Assembly (NCBI GenBank): GCA_037043235.1
Contig: JAWRVZ010000313.1
Coordinates: 1-64,000 of the forward strand
DNA from: Rhodeus uyekii
Taxonomy: Eukaryota; Chordata; Actinopteri; Cypriniformes; Acheilognathidae
Direction: 5' to 3'
DNA: 64,000 nucleotides
Shown here: positions 1-10,814 of the stretch, piece by piece
Layout: each line of letters begins with the position of its first letter
Numbering within the stretch: position 1 is the first letter of the stretch
Notes under the pieces: generated by a model
What the model was told of the DNA's origin: nothing
Databases searched by the model: none
What the model saw: only the letters and a program-made list of their open reading frames with translations
Position numbers and translations under genes: made by a program

Positions 1-1532
1 GCTCTATGAGAACATACCACAAAATGGGGTAAAAGTTACACCCCTGGGGTGCTAGAGCTCCCAAACTTTCCCCATTGAAATGAATGGGGAAAACCGTCCC
101 ATGAAACGCCATCTACTATGTGCATAGGGATTTTGAATTGAACATAACTCTGCAGCACAGCGTCACAGAGACAAGGGGGAGGGCTCATTTTACTCAGGCG
201 ACCAATGAGTGTCTCAGGATCACTGGGAAGCTATTAAGCCACGCCCTAGCAACCATTTAGAGCACCTTAGCAACCCATCCCATAGACTTCTATTCAAATT
301 GATCGACTTCTATCTCTGGATAGAACAGTCATAGAAATTTGAGGATGGGCTCGATTGACTCGGGGCTGCAAACTGCCAATCACCAACGTCTTGAACACTT
401 CCTAGCCACGCCCTAGCAACCATTATGGAGCACCTTAGCAACCAAATACAAAGTGAGATATCTTCAGTTCTGAATGTCGTAGAGGCATTCTGGTTGGTTT
501 ATATCGTTCATACTCACAAGGAGCCTTTGGAGGGACATCAATGACAAACAATTAGCCACTCCTTAGCAACCTAACAGAGTACCCTAGCAACCATTTAGCC
601 AGTCCTAAATCTCTGCATCAGAAAGTCGAAGAGACATGGGAGTTGGGCAAATTTGACAATCAGCCTTTGGAGTAACATGACTGGCAGGTACCAAGCCACT
701 CCTTAGCAACCAAACAGAGTACCCTAGCAACCGTTTAGCCAGACCCATATCTCTGCTTCTGAGTATCGTAGAGACATGGGGGTTGGCTCTATTGGCTCAT
801 GCTAGCAAACAGGACTTCCAACATGCTACATATGCTAGCAGTGAATAGCTACATGCTAATAGTGATTAACTAAGTGTTAAATTATGCTAATAAGGCCATA
901 GAAACCCCCCATAACACCTAATAACCACCTAGAAACGACCCAGGACACCCTAGATGTGCCATATCAACCACCTAGCATAACCCTAGTAACCAACCAGTTA
1001 ACCTAGTGACACCTTAGCAACCGCCTAGGAACCACTCTGGTTACCCTAGCAACCGCCTAGCAACACCTTAGCAACCACTCCGGTTACCCTAGCAACCACC
1101 TAGCAACACCATGGCAACCACCCAGGATACCCTAGCAACCGCCTAGTAACACCCTAGCAACCACCCCGGTTACCCTAGCAACCACCTAGCAACACCCTAG
1201 CAACCACTCCAGTTACCCTAGCAACCACCTAGCAACACCCTAGCAACCACTCTGGTTACCCTAGCAACCACCTAACAACCACTCTGGTTACCCTAGCAAC
1301 CACCTAGCAACAGCCTAGTAACCCCTCTGGTTACCCTAGCAACAGCCTAGCAACCACTCGGGTTACCCTAGCAACCGCCTAGCAACGGCCTAGCGACGAC
1401 TTTGGTTACCCTAGCAACCACCTAGCAACATCCTAGCAACCACCCTGGTTACCCTAGCAACCACCTAGCAACCACTCGGGTTACCCTACCTAGCACCGCC
1501 TAGCAACACATTTAGCAGGATGTACATTCTAG
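1..1532 (+). repeat. Array unit, left-truncated: A2 end, body, long tail
   Basis: The window opens inside an A2 block. Its first 480 bases closely match the same part of the units at 10815 and 21286, including the shared variants AACATAACTCTGCAG and GAGGATGGGCTCGATTGACT. Body repeats follow, then a minisatellite. The terminus is damaged: the GGCGGATTTTGCC block and the left hairpin arm are missing, and CATTTAGCAGGATGTACATT joins directly to CTAG at 1529. Confidence 0.8.
905..1508 (+). repeat. CCTAGCAACC minisatellite (long tail)
   Basis: About 600 bp of 10-14-bp monomers of the types ACCCTAGCAACC, ACCTAGCAACACC and ACTCTGGTT, starting after the transition CCCCCATAACACCTAATAACC. Unit order is irregular; I see no clean higher-order period here. 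Confidence 0.9.
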
Positions 1533-4518
1533 TTAGTGGTGCTCGCCTCGAGCACTACTATTACTATCTTACCAAGCCTATAATAATGATGGTGATTCCA
1601 CCGCGCTCCTGTTCCTAGAGCGTTTGTCCCAGACCCATGAATGAGGCGTCACAACGTGCGGCCTATTGAGGAGAGGTGTGCTATATCATTTGTAAGTGAT
1701 CGGGGGTACGATGTTCGCCCCAGGGGCAAAAAAGCAGCCGAAAAAATGCATAGACAACGCATTGCCACAAACTTTGATGATTAATAACTCGGAGCGAGGA
1801 ATTTGTAAAAAGATGAAACTCACCACATTTGAAGAGGCTGGTAGGCTCTGTAAGAACATACCACACAATGGGGTAAAAGTTGCACCCAGGGGCAAAAAAG
1901 CAGCCGAAAAAATGCATAGACAACGCATTGCCACAAACTTTGATGATTAATAACTCTTCGAGGAATTTGTAAAAAGATGAAACTCACCACATTTGAAGAG
2001 GCTGGTAGGCTCTGTAAGAACATACCACACATTGGGGTAAAAGTTGCATGGGGTGCTACAGCTGCCCAAACTTTCCCCATAGACACCAATGTTATTTATT
2101 ATTCTTTTTCTTATTATTCTTCTTCCACTTTTTTTTCGGCGCGCTACTCCTCCTAGAGCGTTTGTCCTAGACTCATGAATGAGGCGTCAAAACGTGCGGC
2201 CTATTGAGGAGAGGTGTGCTATATCTTTTCTAAGAGATCGGGGGTACGATGTTCGCCCCAGGGGCGAAAAAGGAGCGAAAAAAAACGCATAGACAACGCA
2301 TTGAAATCAACTTTGACGATTAATATCTCGGAGCGAGAAATTTGTAAAAAGATGAAACTCACCACATTTGAAGAGGCTGGCAGGCTCTGTAAGAACATAC
2401 CAAAAAATGGGGTAAAAGTTGCACCCCTGGGGTGCTAGAGCTCCCAAACTTTCCCCATTGAAATGAATGGGGAAAACCGTCCCATGAAACACCATCTACT
2501 ATGTGCATAGGGATTTTGAATTGAACATAGCTCTGCAGCACAGCGTCATAGAGACAAGGGGGAGGGCTCATTTTACTCAGGCGACCAATGAGTGTCTCAG
2601 GATCACTGGAGAGCTATTAAGCCACGCCCTAGCAACCATTTAGAGCACCTTAGCAACCCATCCCATAGACTTCCATTCAAATTAATTGACTCCTATCTCT
2701 GGATAGAAAAGTCATAGAAATTTGAGGGTGGGCTCGTTTGAATTGGGGCAGCAAACTGCCAATCACCAACGTCTTCAACACTTCCTAGCCACATGGAGCC
2801 CTAGCAACCATTAGATATCTTCAGTTCTATAGAGGCAGTTTATATTGCTTAGCAACCAAATACAAAATTAGATATCTTCAGTTCTGAATGCTGTAGAGGC
2901 ATTCTGGTTGGTTTATATTGTTCATACACATAAGGAGCCTTTGGAGTGACATCACTGAAAGACCCATAGCCACTCCTTAGCAACCAAACAGAGTACCCTA
3001 GCAACCATTTAGCCAGTCCTATATCTCTGCATCAGAAAGTCGTAGAGACATGGGAGTTGGGTCAATTTGACAATCAGCCTTTGGAGTAACATGACTGGCA
3101 GGTACCAAGCCACTCCTTAGCAACCAAACAGAGTACCCTAGCAACCGTTTAGCCAGACCCATATCTCTGCTTCTGAGTATCGTAGAGACACGGGGGTTGG
3201 CTCTATTGGCTCATGCTAGCAAACAGGACTTCCAACATGCTACATATGCTAGCAGTAAATAGATACATGCTAATAGTGATTAACTAAGTGTTAAATTATG
3301 CTAATAATGCCATCGAAACCCCCCATAACACCTAATAACCACCTAGAAATGGCCCAGGACACCCTAGATGAGCCCTAACAACCACCTAGCATAACCCTAG
3401 TAACCAACCAGTTAACCTAGTGACACCTTAGCAACCGCGTAGTCACCACTCTGGTTACCCTAGCAACCGCATAGCAACATCTTAGCAACCACTCTGGTTA
3501 CCCTGGCAACTGCCTAGCAACCACTCTGGTTACCCTAGCAACCACCTAGCAACCAGCCCGGTTACCCTAGCAACTGCCTAGCAACCGCCTAGCAACCACT
3601 CTGGTTACCCTAGCAACCACCTAGCAACACCCTGGCAACCATCAGTTTACCCTAGCAACCACCTAGCAACACCATAGCAACCACTCTGATTACCCTAGCA
3701 ACTGCCTAGGAACCACTCTTTTTACCCTTAGCAACCGCATAGCAACACCTTAGCAACCACTCTGGTTACCCTAGCAACCACCTAGCAACACCCTGGCAAC
3801 CACTCTGGTTACCCTAGCAACCACCTAGCAACATCTTAGCAACCACTCTGGTTATCCTAGCAACCACCTAGCAACCACCCCGGTTACCCTAGCAACTGCC
3901 TAGCAACCGCCTAACAACCACTCCGGTTACCCTAGCAACCACCTAGCAACACCCTGGCAACCACTCAGTTTACCCTAGCAACCACCTAGCAACACCTTAG
4001 CAACCACTCTGGTTATCCTAGCAACCACCTAGCAACCACCCCGGTTACCCTAGCAACTGCCTAGCAACCGCCTAACAACCACTCCAGTTACCCTAGCAAC
4101 CACCTAGCAACACCCTGGCAACCACTCAGTTTACCCTAGCAACCACCTAGCAACACCATAGCAACCACTCTGATTACCCTAACAACAGCCTAGCAACCAC
4201 TCTGGTTACCCTAGCAACTGCCTAGCAACCGCCTAGCGACGACTCCGGTTACCCTAGCAACCACCTAGCAACACCATAGCAACCACTCTGATTACACTAG
4301 CAACAGCCTAGCAACCACTCTAGGTAACCCTAGCAACCGCCTAGCAACACCTTAGCAACCATCCTAGTTACCCTAGCAAACACCTAGCAACCACCCTGGT
4401 TACCCTAGCAACTGCCTAGCAACATCATGGTTACCCTAGCTACTGCCTCACCTGGCCCAGGGCGGATTTTGCCACTGCGAGCACCACTCACATTTTCTTC
4501 AGGAAATGTACATTCTAG
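1533..4518 (+). repeat. Array unit: P1, A1, body, long tail
   Basis: The P1 hairpin starts at 1535. The P1 block holds a private 166-bp tandem duplication: the stretch from AGGGGCAAAAAAGC at 1722 recurs at 1888 with small deletions. A TTA/TTC tract near 2090-2130 leads to the A1 head, which runs straight into the body near 2450 without an A2 block. The minisatellite tail ends in a complete 3' terminus. Confidence 0.8.
3318..4448 (+). repeat. CCTAGCAACC minisatellite with a 161-bp higher-order repeat
   Basis: About 1.1 kb. A composite beginning GTTATCCTAGCAACC occurs at 3851 and 4012 (161 bp apart) with almost the same sequence in between, showing recent amplification of a block of about a dozen monomers. 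The other monomers are shuffled variants (GCATAGCAAC, ACTCTGATT, ACTCAGTTT). Confidence 0.9.
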
Positions 4519-4519
4519 T
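4477..4519 (+). other. Reference copy of the conserved unit 3' terminus
   Basis: In order: GCGAGCACCACT (4477-4488), stem ACATTT (4490-4495), loop TCTTCAGG, stem AAATGT (4504-4509), ACATT, CTAG (4515-4518), T. The block GGCGGATTTTGCCACT lies just upstream. The same terminus closes A-type and B-type units although their interiors differ. CTAG copies start at 1529, 4515, 7318, 7977, 8055, 10139, 10811, 13353, 15909, 16576, 18586, 21282, 23825, 26388, 27060, 29492, 32277, 32942, 35511, 36212, 36880, 40134, 42300, 44269, 45742, 48673, 50288, 52317, 55071, 55736, 56408 and 58594. T follows every one. A stem-loop just before CTRR is the textbook Helitron 3' end; here the spacing is 5 nt, shorter than the usual 10-12. 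Confidence 0.8.
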
Positions 4520-4520
4520 T

Positions 4521-4545
4521 AGTGGTGCTCGCCTCGAGCACTACT
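4521..4545 (+). other. P1-type 5' hairpin (reference copy)
   Basis: Arms AGTGGTGCTCG (4521-4531) and CGAGCACTACT (4535-4545) pair with one G-T wobble around the 3-nt loop CCT. The first 12 bases, AGTGGTGCTCGC, are also the exact reverse complement of GCGAGCACCACT in the 3' terminus, so head and tail of the unit carry a subterminal inverted repeat. P1 heads begin at 1533, 4519, 10815, 21286, 24227, 29496, 33349, 37263, 40138, 46145, 50292 and 52321. Confidence 0.8.
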
Positions 4546-6315
4546 ATTACTATCTTACCAAGCCTATAATAATGATGGTGATTCCACAAAATTTTCGACG
4601 CGCTCCTGATCCTAGAGCATTTGTCCCAGACCCATGAATGAGGTGTCAAAACGTGCGGCCGATTGAGGAGAGCGGTGCACTATCTTTGCTAAAGGATCGG
4701 GGGTATGATGTTCGCCCCAGGGGCAAGAAAGTACCGAAAAAAAACGCATAGACAACAGCTTGAAAAATTCGTTGACTCTCAATAACTCGGAGCGAGGAAT
4801 TTGTAAAAACATGAAACTCGCCACATTTGAAGAGGCTGGCAGGCTCTAAAAGAATATACCACACAATGGGGTAAAAGTTGCACCCCGGGGGTGCTAGGGT
4901 GCCCAAAGGTGCCCCATAGACACCAATGGTTTATTATTATTCTTCTTCCTTCACTTTTTTTTCGGCGCGCTACTCCTCCTAGGCGTTTTGTCCTAGACCC
5001 ATGAATGAGGCATCAAAACGTGCGACCTATTGAGGACAGGTGTGCTATATCTTTTCTAAGCGATCGGAGGTACGATGTTCGCCCCAGGGGCGAAAAAGCA
5101 GCCGAAAAAACGTATTGACTTAACATTGCGACAAACTTTGACGATTAATAACTCGGAGCGAGAAATTTGTAAAAAGACGAAACTCGCCACATTTGTAGAG
5201 GCTGGCAGCCTCTGTAAGAACATACCAAAAAATGGGGCAAAAGTTGCACCCCTGGGGTGCTAGAGCTGCCCAAACTCGCCCCCATAGACGCAATGTTAAC
5301 GGAAATCCTAGAAGAGTATTTAAACGCGGTGCAAACGACTTTGACGATTAATAACTCGGAGCGAGAAATTTGTAAAAAGACGAAACTCGCCACATTTGAA
5401 GAGGGTGGATGGCTCTGTGAGACCATACCAAAAAATGGGGTAAAAGTTGCACCCCTGGGGTGCTAGAGCTCCCAAACTTTCCCCATTGAAATGAATGGGG
5501 AAAACCGTCCCATGAAACACCATCTACTATGTGCATAGGGATTTTGAATTGAACATAGCTCTGCAGCACAGCGTCATAGAGACAAGGGGGAGGGCTCATT
5601 TTACTCAGGCGACCAATGAGTGTCTCAGGATCACTGGGAAGCTATTAAGCCACGCCCTAGCAACCATTTAGAGCACCTTAGCAACCCATCCCATAGACTT
5701 CCATTCAAATTGATTGACTCCTATCTCCGGATAGGAAAGTCATAGAAATTTGAGGGTGGGCTCGTTTGACTCGGGCCAGCAAACTGCCAATCACGAATGT
5801 CTTCAACACTTCCTAGCCACCCCCTAGTAACCTTTATGGAGCACCTTAGCAACCAAATACAAAGTGAGATATCTTCAGTTCTGAATGTCGTAGAGGCATT
5901 CTGATTGGTTTGTATCATTCATACTCACAAGGAGCCTTTGGAGGAACATCACTGGCTACTGCAAAGCCACTCCTTAGCAACCAAACAGAGTACCCTAGCA
6001 ACCATTTAGCCAGTCCTATATCTCTGCTTCTGAGCATCATAGAGACATGGGGGTTGGGTCTATTTGACAATCAGCCTTTGGAGTAACATCACTGGCAGAC
6101 GCTTAGCCACTCCTTAGCAACCAAACAGAGTACCCTAGCAACCGTTTAGCCAGACCCATATCTCTGCTTCTGAGTATCGTAGAGACATGGGGGTTGGCTC
6201 TATTGGCTCATGCTAGCAAACAGGACTTCCAACATGCTACATATGCTAGCAGTGAATAGCTACATGCTAATAGTGATTAACTAAGTGATATATTATGCTA
6301 ACAATGCCATATAAA

Positions 6316-7252
6316 CCCCCCATAACACCTATTAACCACATAGAAACGGCTCAGGACACCCTAGGTGAGCCATAACAACCACCTAGCATAACCCTAGTAA
6401 CCAACCAGTTATCATAGTGACACCTTAGCAACCGCCTAGGAACCACTCTGGTTACCCTAGCAACCGCATAGCAACACCTTAGCAACCACTCTGGTTACCC
6501 TGGCAACCGCCTAGCAACCACTCTGGTTACCCTAGCAACCACCTAGCAACCACCCCGGTTACCCTAGCAACTGCCTAGCAACCGCCTAGCAACCACTCCG
6601 GTTACCCTAGCAACCACTTAGCAACACCCTGGCAACCACTCAGTTTACCCTAGCAACCACCTAGCAACACCATAGCAACCACTCTGATTACCCTAGCAAC
6701 AGCCTAGCAACCACTCTGGTTACCCTAGTAACCACCTAGCAACACCTTGGCAACCACTCTGGTGACCCTAGCAACCGCCTAGCAACCGCCTAGCAACCAC
6801 TCCAGTTACCCTAGCAACCACCTAGCAACACCCTGGCAACCACTCAGTTTACCCTAGCAACCACCTAGCAACACCATAGCAACCACTCTGATTACCCTAG
6901 CAACAGCCTAGCAACCACTCTGGTTACCCTAGTAACCACCTAGCAACACCTTAGCAACCACTCTGGTGACCCTAGCAACCGCCTAGCGACGACTCTGGTT
7001 ACCCTAGCAACCACCTAGCAACCACTCTGGTTAGCCTAGCAACCACCTAGCAACACCCTATCAACCACCTAGCGACGACTCCGGTTACCCTAGCAACCAC
7101 CTAGCAACATCCTAGCAACCAACCCAGTTACCCTAGCAACCACCTAGCAACACCTTAGCAACAACCCCAGTTACCCTAGCAACCACCTAGCAACCACCCT
7201 GGTTACCCTAGCAACTGCCTAGCAACACCATGGTTACCCTAGCTACTGCCTC
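6316..7252 (+). repeat. CCTAGCAACC minisatellite (long tail)
   Basis: About 940 bp. The motif series GCATAGC, CTTAGC, CCTGGC and CATAGC followed by AACC recurs in similar order to the tail at 3318-4448. It ends in the TGGTTACCCTAGCTACTGCC transition shared by most long tails. Confidence 0.9.
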
Positions 7253-7321
7253 ACCTGGCCTGAGATGGATTTTGCCACTGCGAGCACCACTCACATTTTC
7301 TTCAGGAAATGTACATTCTAG

Positions 7322-7980
7322 TGTTGTGATTACTATTCTCCTAAACGAACCTTCGGCGCGCTACTCCTCTGGCACCGTTGGTCGTAGACCCACAAATGAG
7401 ATGTCAAATCGTGCGGCTTATTGAGGTAGCGTGAGGTGTGCTATATCTTTTCTAAGCGATCGGGCGTACGATGTTTGTTTTGTCCCACGAAAAATCAGCC
7501 GAAAAAAGCCCCATTGACTTAACATGGGACAAATATTTCTAAAAGGATATTTTTGGTTCTGAAGGTCGTAGAGCCTCGGGACTGGGCTCGTTTGACTTGG
7601 CCTATCAAGCAGTGAATAAGTAGTGACATACCATCTTTATAGCCACGCCTTAACAACCATTTACAGCACCCTAGCAACCGTAAAACAACGCTTACAAGAC
7701 ATATTTCAGTACTTTAATGTTGTAGAAGCACAGAGTATGATCTTTTAAACTCAGACTGCCAAATAATCTTTAGATATCATCCCATAAACTGTATGTCCAC
7801 ATCAAAGCAACCATATAGAGTCCCTTAGCAACCATACAAACACATGAATCATCCATATCTCAGCATCAGAACATCGTACAGACATGACGGTTGGCTCTCT
7901 AGCAATGGTGCATCTGGTTATCCGGGCCGAATATTGCCACTGCGAGCACCACTCACATCTTCAGGAAATGTACATGCTAG
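7322..7980 (+). repeat. B module
   Basis: Starts TGTTGTGATTACTATTCTCC directly after CTAG. It shares the CGGCGCGCTACTCCTC block with A heads but has its own middle (GTCCCACGAAAAATCAGCC, TCGGCCTATCAAGCAGTGAA). It ends in a variant terminus, ACATGCTAG, with 6 bases missing from the stem-loop. Confidence 0.8.
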
Positions 7981-8058
7981 TTAGGCCGCATCTAACAATT
8001 GCATCCGGGTGCCACTGCGAGCACCACTCACATTTTCTTCAGGAAATGTACATTCTAG
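7981..8058 (+). repeat. Solo 3' end (78-bp mini-unit)
   Basis: Between two CTAG ends lie only 28 bases of GCCGCATCTAACAATTGCATCC-like sequence and a second complete terminus (8009-8058). It looks like a B-module end stripped of its interior, or a tandem duplication of the terminus. Confidence 0.7.
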
Positions 8059-10142
8059 TTAGTGGTGCTCGTTGGCGAGCACTACTATTACTATCTTACC
8101 AAGCCTATAATAATGATGCTGAAATCTTTGGCGTGCCACTGCTCCTAGAGCGTTTGTCCCAGACCTATGAATGAGGTGTCAAAACGTGCGGCCGATTGAG
8201 GAGAGGGGTGCTCTAGCTTTACTAAGCGATCGGGGGTACGATGTTCGCCCCAGGTGGCGGAATAAAAAACACCCCCATAGACGTCCCATTGAAATGAAAT
8301 TTTGACGATTAATAACTCAGAGCGAGGAATTTGTAAAAAGATGAAACTCACCACATTTGTAGAGGCTGGCAGGCTCTGTAAGAACATACCACACAATGGG
8401 GTAAAAATTGCACCCCTGGGGTGCTAGAGCTGCCCAAAAATTGACCCCGGTTTATTCTTCTTCTTCTTCTTCTTCTTCTGGACACTTTTTTGGCGCGCTA
8501 CTCCTCCTAGACGTTTTTTCCTAGACCCATGAATGAGGCATCAAAACGTGCGGCCTTATTGAGACAGGTGTCTGGCTATATCTTTTCTAAGCGATCGGGG
8601 GTACGATGTTCAAAACGTGCGGCCTATTGAGGACAGGTGTGCTATATCTTTTCTAAGCGATCGGGGGTACGATGTTCGCCCCAGGGGCGAAAAAGCAGCC
8701 GAAAAAACGCATTGACTTAACATTGCGACCAACTTTGACGATTAATAACTCGGAGCGTGAAATTTGTAAAACGACGAAACTCACCACATTTGTAGAGGCT
8801 GGCAGCCTCTGTAAGAACATACCAAAAAATGGGGCAAAAGTTGCACCCCTGGGGTGCTAGAGCTGCCCAAACGTGCCCCCATAGACGCAATGTTAACGGA
8901 AATCCTAGAAGAGTATTTAAACGCGGTGCAAACGACTTTGACGATTAATAACTCGGAGCGAGAAATTTGTAAAAAGACGAAACTCGCCACATTTGAAGAG
9001 GGTGGATGGCTCTGTGAGACCATACCAAAAAATGGGGTAAAAGTTGCACCCCTGGGGTGCTAGAGCTCCAAAACTTTCCCCATTGAAATGAATGGGGAAA
9101 ACCGTCCCATGAAACACCATCTACTATGTGCATAGGGATTTTGAATTGGACATAGCTCTGCAGCACAGCGTCAAATAGAGACAAGGGGGAGGGCTCATTT
9201 TACTCAGGCGACCAATGAGTGTCTCAGGATCACTGAGAAGCTATTAAGCCACGCCCTAGCAACCATTTAGAGCACCTTAGCAACCCATCCCATAGACTTC
9301 CATTCAAATTGATTGACTCCTATCTCTGGATAGAAAAGTCATAGAAATGTGAGGGTGGGCTCGTTTGACTCGGGGCAGCAAACTGCCAATCACCAACGTC
9401 TTCAACACTTCCTAGCCACGCACTAGCAACCATTATGGAGCACCTTAGCAACCAAATACAAAGTGAGATATCTTCAGTTCTGAATGTCGTAGAGGCATTC
9501 TGGTTGGTTTATATTGTTCATACTCATAAGGAGCCTTTGCAGTAACACCACTGGCAGACCCATAGCCAATCCTTAGCAACCAAACAGAGTACCCTAACAA
9601 CCATTTAGCCAGACCTATATCTCTGCATAGAAAGTCGTAGAGACATGGGAGTTGGGCAAATTTGACAATCAGCCTTTGGATTAACATCACTGGCAGACGC
9701 TTAGCCACTCCTTAGCAACCAAACAGAGTACCCTAGCAACCATTTAGCCAGACCAATATCTCTGCATCAGAAAGTCGTAGAGACATGGGGGTTGGGTCAA
9801 TTTGACAATCAGCCTTTGGAGTAACATCACTGGCAGCTGCAGAGCCACTCCTTAGCAACCAAACAGTTTACCCTAGCAACCATTTAGCCAGACCCATATC
9901 TCTTCTTCTAAGCGTCATAGAGACATGGGGGTTGGCTCTATTGACTCATGCTAGCAAACACGACTTCCTACATGCTACAAATGCTAGCAGTGAATAGGTA
10001 CATGCTAATAGTGTCTAGCTAAGTGTTAGATTATGCTAAGAATGCCACATAAAATACCCAGAACACCTGCCGCATCTGGCCCGGGGCGGATATTGCCACT
10101 GCGAGCACCACTCACATTTTCTTCAGGAAATGTACATTCTAG
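8059..10142 (+). repeat. Array unit: P2, A1, A2, body, short tail
   Basis: P2 head, then a pure TTC tract (about 8455-8480). The A1 head contains a private duplication of roughly 69 bp: the TCAAAACGTGCGGCC stretch at 8540 recurs at 8609. A2, four body repeats and a short tail follow (GTGTCTAGCTAAGTG, then CACCTGCCGCATCTGGCCC), with no minisatellite. Confidence 0.8.
8061..8086 (+). other. P2-type 5' hairpin (reference copy)
   Basis: The arms are the same as in P1 (8061-8071 and 8076-8086) but the loop is TTGG. P2 heads also differ downstream: GATGCTGAAATCTT before the CGGCGCGC block, and a GGGGCGGAACAAAAAACACC stretch in place of the GGGGCGAAAAAGCAGCC of P1/A heads. P2 heads begin at 8059, 13357, 16580, 23829, 32946 and 45746. 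Confidence 0.75.
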
Positions 10143-10814
10143 TGTTGTGATTACTATTCTCCTAAACGAAACTTCGGCGCGCTACTCCTCTGGCACCGTT
10201 GGTCGTAGACCCACAAATGAGATGTCAAATCGTGCGGCTTATTGAGGTGAGGTGTGCTATATCTTTTCTAAGCGATCGGGCGTACGATGTTCGTTTTGTC
10301 CCACGAAAAATCTGTCGAAAAAAGCCCCATTGACTTAACATGGGCCAAATATTACTAAAATATTATCTTTTGTTTAGAAGGTCATAGAGGCTCGGGACTG
10401 GGCTCGTTTGACTCGGCCTATCAAGCAGTGAATAAGTAGTGGAATACCATCTTCATAGCCACGCCTTAACAACCATTTACAGCATCCTAGCAACCGTAAA
10501 ACTACGCTTACAAGCCATATTTCAGTACTGGAATGTTGTAGAAGCACAGAGTTTGATCTTTTAAGCTCAGACTGTAAAACAGTCTTTAGATATCGTCCCA
10601 TGAAATGTATGACCACACCATAGTAACCATATAGAGTGCCCTAGCAACCAAAAAAACACATGAATCAGCCATATCTCAGCATCAAAACATCGTACAGACA
10701 TGGCGGTTGGCTCTCTGGCAATGTTGTCCGACACCACCGCATCTGGTTGCATCCGGGCCGAATATTGCCACTGCGAGCACCACTCACATTTTCTTCAGGA
10801 AATGTACATTCTAG
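10143..10814 (+). repeat. B module
   Basis: 672 bp with a complete terminus. It ends in the GGTTGCATCCGGGCCGAATATT variant before GCCACTGCGAG, shared with the B modules at 26392 and 55740. Confidence 0.8.

Larger units (their letters stand above)
4519..7321 (+). repeat. Array unit: P1, A1, A2, body, long tail
   Basis: A textbook full-length unit. P1 head 4519-4925, TTA/TTC tract near 4928-4955, A1 head to about 5262, A2 block 5263-5466, body with GCCTTTGG-anchored 140-bp repeats, minisatellite, intact terminus. The TTTGACGATTAATAACTCGGAGCG block occurs in A1 and again in A2 about 203 bp later. Confidence 0.8.

Noticed and set aside
1000..1500. TTACCCTAG motifs as degenerate telomere repeats
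   Set aside because: No CCCTAA tandem runs; the motif belongs to the CCTAGCAACC monomer and ends in a specific terminus.
5257..5466. Plus-strand frame ending in ...NGVKVAPLGC, seen in almost every A head
   Set aside because: It recurs because the DNA block recurs. N-termini differ, several frames in the same block are equally open, and there is no start context or known domain. A codon-substitution test across copies would settle it.
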